From: Pseudomonas sp. H3(2019) | GTDB lineage: Bacteria; Pseudomonadota; Gammaproteobacteria; Pseudomonadales; Pseudomonadaceae | Length of the DNA stretch: 64,000 bases | Reading direction: 5' to 3' | Assembly: GCF_007713465.1 (NCBI RefSeq) | Contig: NZ_VMSG01000007.1 | Location: 148,060 to 212,059 of the forward strand | Shown here: one piece after another, positions 27,359-34,801 of the stretch | Layout: every line of letters begins with the position of its first letter | Position numbering within the stretch: position 1 is the first letter of the stretch | Position numbers and translations under genes: made by a program | Notes under the pieces: generated by a model | The model's database searches: none | Told to the model about the DNA's origin: nothing | The model's input: the letters and a program-made list of their open reading frames with translations, nothing else

Positions 27359-28839
27359 GATTTGCTCACCAGTTTGATAACCTGCTCATACATGTTCTGC
27401 TTGCCTTCATACCCAATGGTCGGCGTGATGTCGTTTTGCGAAATACCAATCTCTTCAATCGACTCGGTTGGGAAGTGAGCCCTGTCGAATACTTCATGAA
27501 GATTTGAGTTCACCCCCTTGGGAAGCCAGACTTCAGGGCCTGATTCATCAATTCGTGCCTTGGCAATAATGAATCGATAGCTTTCATACGGCCGCAATGT
27601 CAGTGATTTCCAATCACTGTTGAGCCCATCGGTATAGTTGCGCCGCAGGTAGACGGTCTGTTCAAAGTCTTCAGTATTCAGCACTTGGGCGTGCAACGAT
27701 ACGATATCCCCATGCCACTCGAACTTTCGCTTCTCGTAAGAGCTCAATGCAGCCTCTCGCAGTTCAACAGGCGTGTTCGCGTTGTGTTCGCCCAGCAACT
27801 TGAAGTGTGCGTCGTGCCCACACCGGGCACAGCAACCGTTGCTATCCAATCCGATTATTTCAGCATTCAAACCGTAGCGGGTAACGAGTAGAGCGTTACA
27901 ATTATTGCAGCTGGTATTGGTGCCCTCGACATCATTTACGTTACCCAGATAAACATGCTCAACCCCCATGCTCCGGGCAATGTCCCGAGCCTTCAGGAGT
28001 CTATCCACGGGCGTCCTGATGCTATTACTCATCTTATAATCAGGGTGAAACCTTACAAAGTGGAGCGGTACATTCGGGCCCAGTTCATCCAGTACCCACT
28101 GGCTAATTTTCCTGGCGGTATCCTCATCGTCACTGATATCGGTAACCATCAAGGTGCTGACTTCAACATATTTACCAGCATCGTATACTTTCTTGATGCC
28201 AGCCAGAACGGGCTCTACCCAGCCTGTTGTGACCTTTCGATAGTATTCGGGGGAGATGGATTTTAGCGAAATCGAGAATATGTCGATGACTGGCAATAGT
28301 TCATCAATGGCTTCTTCACTGATAAAAAAAGCTGATTTATATAAATTGATCAAGCCCGCTTCCTTTGCCAGCTTTGCCGTATCGAGGATAAATTCATGCC
28401 AGACAACAGGGTCGTTATACGTCCAGGAGATAACGCGTATACCATGCTTCAAGGCAGTTTCTACAACCTGCTCAGGCGTATAGTAGTAAACGTCTTTATC
28501 CGTCACATACTTGGCCTGAGAGGTCTTCCAGTTGTGGCAGTAGCCGCAGTTAAGCATGCAGCCGATATTGCCCAGGGAAAGGATTCGCTCTCCGGGAGCA
28601 AAGTGGAATACCGCCTCGGTTTCGATGGTCTCTTCGGTGCTGTGAACGCCTTTGCCATAATTCAATGTAACTAACCGGCCGCCTCTGTTTCCGCGCACCT
28701 TGCAAAAACCTACTTTACCTTCCTGAATGACACAGTTTCGGGGGGAAAGATGACACTTTACAACGCCATTCGGGAGTATTTCTTCCAACTTTGCAGGCGT
28801 GCTTTCCAAGGTCCAGTTTTTATTTTTTGTAGTGTCCAT
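27355..28839 (-). CDS. radical SAM enzyme (COG1180-like) with novel C-terminal extension
   Basis: 494 residues. Residues 20-345 resemble the COG1180/AmmeMemoRadiSam group: N-terminal cysteines (C29, C36, C46; KCHLSPRNC, VGFCKVRGNRGG), the [4Fe-4S]-SAM cluster motif CxxxCxxC at C94-C98-C101 followed by HNWKTSQ, and a C-terminal knuckle (CNNC at 311-314, CARC at 337-340). Residues 351-494, about 145 in all, extend beyond the usual end of the family and I do not recognise them. The enzyme should generate a 5'-deoxyadenosyl radical; the substrate is unknown. GGAG precedes ATG by eight bases. Confidence 0.85.
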   Translation of the reverse strand: MDTTKNKNWTLESTPAKLEEILPNGVVKCHLSPRNCVIQEGKVGFCKVRGNRGGRLVTLNYGKGVHSTEETIETEAVFHFAPGERILSLGNIGCMLNCGYCHNWKTSQAKYVTDKDVYYYTPEQVVETALKHGIRVISWTYNDPVVWHEFILDTAKLAKEAGLINLYKSAFFISEEAIDELLPVIDIFSISLKSISPEYYRKVTTGWVEPVLAGIKKVYDAGKYVEVSTLMVTDISDDEDTARKISQWVLDELGPNVPLHFVRFHPDYKMSNSIRTPVDRLLKARDIARSMGVEHVYLGNVNDVEGTNTSCNNCNALLVTRYGLNAEIIGLDSNGCCARCGHDAHFKLLGEHNANTPVELREAALSSYEKRKFEWHGDIVSLHAQVLNTEDFEQTVYLRRNYTDGLNSDWKSLTLRPYESYRFIIAKARIDESGPEVWLPKGVNSNLHEVFDRAHFPTESIEEIGISQNDITPTIGYEGKQNMYEQVIKLVSKS

Positions 28840-28939
28840 CTCTCACTCCTCATCTCACGGAAGTTGCTGTCAATATTATCGGTTGAAATAGTCGAGGCGA
28901 AACAATCCCGCCGCCACAGCGGCAGCAATCCCCTAGTAG

Positions 28940-29659
28940 TTATTGATAGGCGGAAGAAACGCTGGTCAATCCATAATTCTTAAGTGAAAAACGCCTGGCG
29001 TTTATATTCATGAATGGCTGTATAAGAGGGCCTATGATCAACAAGAATGCTATGGTTCCCACACCGAAGGGCCCGCCTAAAAGCCATCCGGTTGAAAAGA
29101 TGCCAATTTCAATTATCATTTTGGCTTTGGTGAATGACCACGCCCATTTGGACACCATGGTAAGCACCACAAGGTCCATGATTCTGATACCAATACCGCT
29201 CATGATAATCAGTGCAGACGAATAAGCACACAGCACCAGACCCATCGCCAACATCGTGTACTCATTCACTCTGACAATCAAATACTCTCCAAGCCCCAGC
29301 ACGGACCAGAGGTCAATCAACAGACCTGTAAGTGTGGTTGTAATAAATGGGCTTATCGGAGGATATTTCTTGTTCCAGAGCATCCACCACAACAGAAAGA
29401 ATAGAGAAACGATACCCGAACAAACACCCATTCCGAGCATGAGTATTTTATTTATCGAGATGATCAGGACATCTAAGGGGTCAGTCCCCAGTTGACTGAC
29501 TATGAAAAGCTTGGCCCCCACCGAGAAAAGGGCGACCCCAGCCAGATACATAAAAATCTGATCCATCTTGAAATCACGAAAACTTAGGACTTGCGTTCCA
29601 ATATAACTCGCGAATGATGGAAAGGATTTTTTTTCACGCTTTGTTTTTTCATCTTCCAT
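28940..29659 (-). CDS. YczE/YitT-like integral membrane protein
   Basis: 239 residues with about five hydrophobic segments and the YczE-family feature SQLGTDPLDVLIISINKILMLGMG near residue 65. In Bacillus, YczE homologues are membrane proteins, one of which is needed for lipopeptide synthesis, but the biochemical role is not known. A charged N-terminal stretch (KTKREKK) and an NARRFSLKNYG tail flank the membrane part. First gene of the minus-strand operon, divergent from lrp. In this setting a transport or membrane-assembly role for the product is possible. Confidence 0.75.
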   Translation of the reverse strand: MEDEKTKREKKSFPSFASYIGTQVLSFRDFKMDQIFMYLAGVALFSVGAKLFIVSQLGTDPLDVLIISINKILMLGMGVCSGIVSLFFLLWWMLWNKKYPPISPFITTTLTGLLIDLWSVLGLGEYLIVRVNEYTMLAMGLVLCAYSSALIIMSGIGIRIMDLVVLTMVSKWAWSFTKAKMIIEIGIFSTGWLLGGPFGVGTIAFLLIIGPLIQPFMNINARRFSLKNYGLTSVSSAYQ

Positions 29660-29800
29660 ACGAACACCATCCCTGGAGGAGAATATTTTATTATGCGGCG
29701 CGTAACGCTAAAGATTCAGAGCTATTGATTGCCCGGGTTCTTGTTAGGCTTTACCGGGCTGCAAATAGACTAGCACTCTGCTTTATTTTGGTGCATTATT

Positions 29801-29832
29801 TTTTAATGAAAACCGCGTGCTTTTCATTAAAA
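29801..29832. promoter_or_regulatory. perfect 12-bp inverted repeat, candidate Lrp operator
   Basis: TTTTAATGAAAA, spacer CCGCGTGC, TTTTCATTAAAA: both 12-base arms match exactly. It sits 28 bp before the lrp-type gene and within the divergent promoter region shared with the yczE-like gene, a natural place for an autoregulatory site controlling the whole island. Confidence 0.6.
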
Positions 29833-29859
29833 TTTATACTTTTTGCCGGGGGAACTTAC

Positions 29860-30291
29860 ATGGACCGTATAGACATAAAAATCTTGGGGAAGGTGCAGGA
29901 CTTTGGTCGCATTTCCATCACAGAGTTGTCCAAGCACGCAGGTCTTTCTATTCCCGCCACCACTGATCGGTTGCGAAAGCTCGAAGACTCTGGGGTCATC
30001 AAGGGGTATGGCGCTCAGTTAGATCCAACCAAGCTAGGGTTCGGCATATCTGCTGTTGTCGGCATGACCACCCTCAAGCCTGCGAAATCCAAATTGATAG
30101 CGACGCTCAATGACATACCCGAAGTCGTTGAGTGCCTGCACGTCACGGGTAACGACTCCTACCTGATCAGGATCTATGCCAGGTCAATGGCCGATATCGA
30201 AAATATCATTGCGAAGATCAACGCGTACGGTGAGACACGTACAAGCATTGTCTTGTCTGTCCCTATCGAGAGAAGAAAGCTTGTCCCTTGA
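29860..30291 (+). CDS. Lrp/AsnC family transcriptional regulator
   Basis: 143 residues. Helix-turn-helix at about 5-55 (ISITELSKHAGLSIPATTDRLRKLEDSGVIKGYGAQ, read in parts) and a RAM/AsnC ligand-binding domain at 70-140 (VVGMTTLKPAKS, HVTGNDSYLIRIYARSM). These proteins sense amino acids. The open frame extends upstream, but ATG at 29860 preceded by GGGGGAAC starts the HTH domain (MDRIDIKILGK). Divergent from the radical SAM/PLP operon, so it is the likely local regulator. Confidence 0.88.
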   Translation: MDRIDIKILGKVQDFGRISITELSKHAGLSIPATTDRLRKLEDSGVIKGYGAQLDPTKLGFGISAVVGMTTLKPAKSKLIATLNDIPEVVECLHVTGNDSYLIRIYARSMADIENIIAKINAYGETRTSIVLSVPIERRKLVP

Positions 30292-30309
30292 GCCTTGTAC
30301 ATAGAAGAG

Positions 30310-30624
30310 TCAGCTGTTGGCTATTTCAAGGGTGATCATTTTGTGTGCCCGGAACGGCGCCAGCAGCGATTCATCTGCCCCTGAATCGGTAATCAACGTC
30401 CACGGCCCTTTGAGGGGAGACCAATATTGCTGGAGGGCGCGCCCTGATTTTGTGGCGTCAGCCAGCACGAAGGTCTGTGCTGCTTGCCCGATCATGTTTT
30501 CTTTGAGGTAAGCCTGGTCGGCACTGGCTTCGCAGAACCCCAACTCTGCAACAACGCCATCGGCGCTAAGAAAAATATTGTCGCCACTCAAATGCTCCAA
30601 TGTCGCCTGCGCGGCCGCCCCGAA
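30310..30624 (-). pseudogene. DeoR-family regulator, C-terminal fragment
   Basis: About 105 codons matching the sugar-phosphate-sensing C-terminal domain of DeoR-family regulators: LSGDNIFLSADGVV, then SADQAYLKENMIGQAAQTFVLADATKSG. The N-terminal HTH part is absent; near 30625 the homology stops and the other strand takes up a trpE-like gene end. A remnant produced by deletion or recombination. Confidence 0.7.
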
Positions 30625-30628
30625 GGTC

Positions 30629-30864
30629 GACATGCCGGAGCCCGCAGTTCGCCACCAGCCGGAGCCCTGGGCCTGGTGGGTTTTGATGGCAGCGTCAATA
30701 CCGCATTGTGCATTCGCTCGACGGTCTTCGACGAGGGTACTTACCACTTGCGTGCATCCGCCGGGGTGGTCGCCGACTCGGTTCCCGAGATGGAGTGGAA
30801 AGAGACGTTGTACAAGATGGGTTCTGTATACCGGGCGGTGACCGGCAAGGAGATCGCACTGTGA
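30629..30864 (+). pseudogene. anthranilate synthase component I-like, C-terminal fragment
   Basis: About 78 codons matching the very end of TrpE/PhzE-type enzymes: GALGLVGFDGS, NTALCIRSTVF, ASAGVVADSVPEMEWKETL. The catalytic bulk upstream is missing, replaced by the deoR fragment on the opposite strand. Its stop overlaps the GTG start of the next fragment, so the original pair was an operon. Confidence 0.72.
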
Positions 30865-31217
30865 AAGTATTCCTGATTAATGCCTATGACAGCTTCGTCT
30901 TCATCATCAGCCAGTACCTGGAACAACTCGGGCTGGAAACCCGCGTCGAGCGTCACGACGTGCCGGACCTCATCCAGCGCATTGAGGTTTTCTCGCCAGA
31001 TTTCTGCGTGCTGGGCCCTGGACCTGGGCATCTGGCCGACGTTGGCTACATCGAAGTGATCAGGCACTTGCTAGAGCGTATGCCGCTGCTGGGCGTATGC
31101 CTGGGTCATCAGGCCATCGGCCTGGCCTTCGGTGCCGAAGTTTGCCGGGCCCCGCACGTGATGCACGGCAAGTATGCGTTTAACCACGTCCCGGGTTTGA
31201 CTCGCAGCGCCAGCTGA
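30861..31217 (+). pseudogene. anthranilate synthase component II-like (glutamine amidotransferase), truncated
   Basis: Starts at GTG (VKVFLINAYDSFVF) and shows the glutamine-amidotransferase core: VLGPGPGHLADVG and the nucleophile cysteine in GVCLGHQAIGLAFGAEV. The family is about 190-200 residues with a catalytic His-Glu pair near the end; here homology ends at MHGK (near 31168) and an unrelated tail follows, so the protein lacks the catalytic dyad. Non-functional remnant, probably TrpG/PabA-like. Confidence 0.72.
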
Positions 31218-31263
31218 CCGATGCTGGCAGCTTTGCAAACACTGTCAGATTCCGGATTCCTGC

Positions 31264-32319
31264 ATGCCCATGCCTCGCCGCTACCTGTACATCAGCCTGC
31301 TTGTCCTGTTTGCCGTCGGCATTGCCTGGTTTTCTCTGCGCAGTACGACGCCAGAAGTGCCCCCCGCGATCAAGCAGGGCTATCACGACGCCATGGAAAA
31401 GGCCCGCAACGGCCAACCCGGTGCGGCGCGAGTGCTTTATCAGCAACTGGCACGTCCGGACTTGTCGGACACCCGCCGTGTCTTGTTGCTGGCCGAACTG
31501 CCGAATTACCCTAGCCCGCAGGCACTGAAACTGGCGGACGCTGACCTGCAGAATCCGGTGGCTGAGGTTCGTCAGGCGGCGATCAAAAGCATTGTCGGGC
31601 TGGTGCCCAATGGCCAACGCAGCCTGTTGCTCGGGCCACTGCTCGAGGACAGCGAGCAAGCCGTGCGTTTTGCCACTGCGAACGCATTGCTGGGGCTTTC
31701 ACCGGATGACCTGGGGTTGTACTTCGGCCCTTTGCAGCAGGTCATCGATGAGTATGAGCACTCGCTGAACAGTCAGCCCGAAAGCGCCGAGACCCACTAC
31801 CAACTGGCTCGCCTGCATCTGCATAACGCGCAATTGAAAGAAGCACAGCAAGCGCTCGATCAAACCTTGCGCCTGGATCCGGGCAACCTGCCGGCACTGG
31901 TGGTACAGATCGAGGTACTGGATAAACAGGGCCAGGCCGATGCCGCCCAACAAATGCTGGCCAAGCAGTTGCAGGCCCAACCTGACTCTGCCTATCTGCA
32001 GCATGCTTTAGGGTTGTGGTTACTGCATCACGGACAAAACGAGCTGGCCTTGCTTGGCCTTTCAAAAGCAGTAGAACTTGCGCCCGACAACAGGGAATAT
32101 CGCTACGACCTGGCAACCACCTTGCACGGCCAGGAAGAACTCGAAGCCGCGCAAAAGCAGCTTCAAGAAATCGTTCAGCGTCACCCGGCCGATCGCAAGG
32201 CGCGGGTAACACTGATCAACTACTGGAAGGAAAGCGGCCAGCTGCAGAATGTTCAGGTGCTGCTGGCACAGCTTGAGCAGATGAATCCGGATGACCCGGC
32301 GTTGCAGCAGGGATTGTAA
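31264..32319 (+). CDS. membrane-anchored TPR protein
   Basis: 351 residues. One N-terminal membrane anchor (about 7-25, YLYISLLVLFAVGIAWF) followed by a HEAT-like helical region (70-150) and at least four tetratricopeptide repeats (160-345; SAETHYQLARLHLHNAQLKEA, YLQHALGLWLLHHGQNELA). Probably periplasmic scaffold; partner unknown. No neighbour is transcribed in the same direction, and the signalling block that follows is on the other strand. Confidence 0.8.
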   Translation: MPMPRRYLYISLLVLFAVGIAWFSLRSTTPEVPPAIKQGYHDAMEKARNGQPGAARVLYQQLARPDLSDTRRVLLLAELPNYPSPQALKLADADLQNPVAEVRQAAIKSIVGLVPNGQRSLLLGPLLEDSEQAVRFATANALLGLSPDDLGLYFGPLQQVIDEYEHSLNSQPESAETHYQLARLHLHNAQLKEAQQALDQTLRLDPGNLPALVVQIEVLDKQGQADAAQQMLAKQLQAQPDSAYLQHALGLWLLHHGQNELALLGLSKAVELAPDNREYRYDLATTLHGQEELEAAQKQLQEIVQRHPADRKARVTLINYWKESGQLQNVQVLLAQLEQMNPDDPALQQGL

Positions 32320-32353
32320 AAGAAACACCGCAGCTCGGGGTATTGAATGGGGC

Positions 32354-32731
32354 CTACGAAAGCATTTCGTGCATCAACACCTGCAACTCATCCAGATCGA
32401 ACGGCTTGGCCAGGATCGGCGCCTTTTGCGCGATCGGGCTGCCAGACTCACGAATTTCCTGCGGGTAACCGCTGATGAAAATCACCTTGAGCTCAGGTCG
32501 CAGCTTCACCGCGGGTTCGGCAATCTGTACCCCGGAGATGCCACCGGGCAGACGATAATCCGTGACCATCATGTCCAGGTGCGGCTTGCTCGCCAGAATT
32601 TCGAACGCCTGCTCGCCATCTTCAGCCTGCAATACCCGATAGCCTTCGCCCGACAGGTAGGCGGTCAGCACCATCAGGATCGAGGGGTCATCTTCAACGA
32701 TCAATACGACGTCTTGTGCATCTTCACTCAT
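32354..32731 (-). CDS. single-domain response regulator
   Basis: 125 residues, a receiver domain only. Acidic pocket at EDD (residues 13-15), phospho-acceptor Asp 58 in MMVTDYRLPGG, and the Lys in ILAKPFDLDEL. An in-frame start exists at 32779, but ATG at 32731 with AAAGG upstream starts the domain. It lies downstream of the hybrid kinase and likely receives phosphate from it or its neighbours. Confidence 0.88.
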   Translation of the reverse strand: MSEDAQDVVLIVEDDPSILMVLTAYLSGEGYRVLQAEDGEQAFEILASKPHLDMMVTDYRLPGGISGVQIAEPAVKLRPELKVIFISGYPQEIRESGSPIAQKAPILAKPFDLDELQVLMHEMLS

Positions 32732-32775
32732 GGGAAGCCTTTGTTCGGTCAATAGCTGCTGATACGACCCTGCGC

Positions 32776-33990
32776 TCACACAGAGGTTGCGTTGCTTTGT
32801 CTATTTTCCTGCAGCGGTAGACAAACACGAAATAACGAGCCTTGATTAATCTTGCTCTCAACGGTGATGGATCCGCCATGGGCGGCGACGATTTGCTCGG
32901 AAATAAATAGCCCCAAGCCCAGTCCGGCCACCACGGTTTTCGCTGACACACGCTCGAACTGCTGAAAAATACGTTTCTGGTTTGCCTCACTGATGCCAAT
33001 CCCCTGGTCCCTGATCTCCATCCGCGCTTCGCCGTCCTGGCTGTACACGCGCACCTCGATCGGACGCTTGGCACCGTAACGCAGGGCGTTGGTCAGCAAG
33101 TTGGACACCACCTGCTCGATGCGAAACTCATCCCAATTGCCTTCCACCGGTTGCGGAGCGACAAACGTCACCGACGACTCGGCAGACTCCACCTGCGGTG
33201 CAAAATTCTGCAACAGGTTACCCGTCAACTGCACCAGGTCAAAACGACTGGGGCGAATGGACAGCTTGCCGGTGCGAATTCGCGATACATCGAGCATGTC
33301 CTCGATCAGGCGAATCAGGCTCTTGATCTGCCGCTCATCGCGGTCGACCATCGCGTGCATCTTGTCCAGGGTAAACGCCGCAGCGTTGTCCCGGGCCAGG
33401 TGCATCTTGCGCAGCTGGGTTTCGAGGATCAGCCCGTTCAACGGCGTACGAACCTCGTGAGCGACGATCGACATGAAGTCATCGCGCATGCGCACGGCCT
33501 GCTCCAGTTCGTTCTGAGTGGCCCGCAATTGCTTGAGTAACGCCTCCTGCTCACGACGGCTTTGCTCCAGGGCTTCGACCTGCAGCTTCATCGCCTTGCG
33601 CTGTCGGTACAGGTCAACAAACACGTTGACCTTGCTTTTCACCGCGTGGACATCCAGCGGTTTATGCAAAAAGTCCACCGCGCCACTTTCGTAACCCTTG
33701 AACGCGTAATTGCTCTCGCGCCCTGCTGCACTGACGAAAATAATCGGAATGCTCCGGGTTTTCTCGGTACCGCGCATCAGTTCGGCCAGTTCGAAGCCGT
33801 TCATGCCGGGCATCTGCACATCGAGGATGGCAATGGCGAACTCGTGTTGCAGCAGCAATGACAAGGCTTCGTCCGCCGATAGCGCCTTGTACACCGTGCG
33901 ATTTTCACGCGTGATCAACGCTTCGAGTGCCAGCAGGTTCTCTGGCAGATCGTCGACGATCAGCAATTTGGCCTGGATATTACTCAGCAT
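32776..33990 (-). CDS. hybrid sensor kinase, receiver-HisKA-HATPase
   Basis: 404 residues. An N-terminal receiver (Asp 57 in AILDVQMPGMNG), a coiled-coil linker (130-170), HisKA with His 178 (IVAHEVRTPLNG) and a HATPase domain (NLLTNALRYGA, IRDQGIGISE, GLGLGLFISEQIV). No membrane segment: a cytosolic kinase switched by phosphorylation of its own receiver. ATG at 33990 overlaps the end of the cheR-like gene by 11 bp, so they are coupled; the longer upstream frame is not needed. Confidence 0.88.
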   Translation of the reverse strand: MLSNIQAKLLIVDDLPENLLALEALITRENRTVYKALSADEALSLLLQHEFAIAILDVQMPGMNGFELAELMRGTEKTRSIPIIFVSAAGRESNYAFKGYESGAVDFLHKPLDVHAVKSKVNVFVDLYRQRKAMKLQVEALEQSRREQEALLKQLRATQNELEQAVRMRDDFMSIVAHEVRTPLNGLILETQLRKMHLARDNAAAFTLDKMHAMVDRDERQIKSLIRLIEDMLDVSRIRTGKLSIRPSRFDLVQLTGNLLQNFAPQVESAESSVTFVAPQPVEGNWDEFRIEQVVSNLLTNALRYGAKRPIEVRVYSQDGEARMEIRDQGIGISEANQKRIFQQFERVSAKTVVAGLGLGLFISEQIVAAHGGSITVESKINQGSLFRVCLPLQENRQSNATSV

Positions 33991-34801
33991 GCTTGCGGTA
34001 GATCCGTTCTTGTTTGACCAAAGGTTCGAACTGCTTGCCATAGGTCGAGAAGTCCAGGGTTTCCTTACTGCCCAGCACCAGGAAACCACGATGACACAGC
34101 GACTCATGAAACAGCCCGAAGGCGCGATCCTGTAATTTTCTATTGAAGTAAATCAATACATTACGACATGAAATTAATTGAATTTCTGAAAAGACACTGT
34201 CAGTCGCCAGGCTGTGATCGGCGAAGGTCACGTTCTCACACAGGGTCTTGTCGAAAATCGCGTGGTCATACGCTGCCGTGTAGTAGTCGGCGAACGAGCG
34301 CTGACCACCGGCCTGCTGGTAGTTATGGGTGTAGGCGCGGATGTTCGCCAGCGAGAAAATCCCTTGCTTGGCCTTTTCCAGCGAGCGTGGGTTGATGTCA
34401 GTGGCGTAAATGATGGTGCGCTCCAGCAAGCCCTCTTCGCGCAGCAGAATGGCCATCGAATAGACCTCTTCGCCCGTGCTGCACCCGGCAATCCAGATCT
34501 TGATCGAAGGATAGGTCTTGAGCAGCGGCACCACCTCCTGACGAATCGCCTGGAAGTGCGCCGGGTCGCGAAACATCTCGCTGACCGGAATCGTCAGCAA
34601 CTGCAGCAACTGCATGAACGCCGTCGGGTCGTGCAGCACCCGCTCCTGCAGCGCAGAAATGGTCTTGCACTCGAACTGATGCAGGGCGTGATTGACCCGA
34701 CGCTTGATCGAAGCACCGGAGTAATCACGAAAGTCGTAGCTGTATTTGAGGTAGATCGCTTCGACCAGCAACCGCAGCTCGATGTCGATATCTTTCTCCA
34801 C
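33980..34801 (-). CDS. CheR-type methyltransferase
   Basis: 273 residues: CheR N-terminal helical domain (1-70) and a SAM-dependent methyltransferase domain with KIWIAGCSTGEEVYSMAILL (SAM site, about 100-120) and the ISCRNVLIYFNRKLQ motif near 212. Normal CheR proteins methylate chemoreceptor glutamates. Here it sits between two hybrid kinases and there are no che genes nearby, a combination seen in other Pseudomonas signalling clusters. Its start abuts the stop of the upstream kinase. Confidence 0.88.
   Translation of the reverse strand: MEKDIDIELRLLVEAIYLKYSYDFRDYSGASIKRRVNHALHQFECKTISALQERVLHDPTAFMQLLQLLTIPVSEMFRDPAHFQAIRQEVVPLLKTYPSIKIWIAGCSTGEEVYSMAILLREEGLLERTIIYATDINPRSLEKAKQGIFSLANIRAYTHNYQQAGGQRSFADYYTAAYDHAIFDKTLCENVTFADHSLATDSVFSEIQLISCRNVLIYFNRKLQDRAFGLFHESLCHRGFLVLGSKETLDFSTYGKQFEPLVKQERIYRKHAE

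Noticed and set aside
30310..30747. Complete small regulator gene
   Set aside because: Homology to DeoR covers only the C-terminal part; the first 40 codons of the frame are antisense to the trpE-like fragment.
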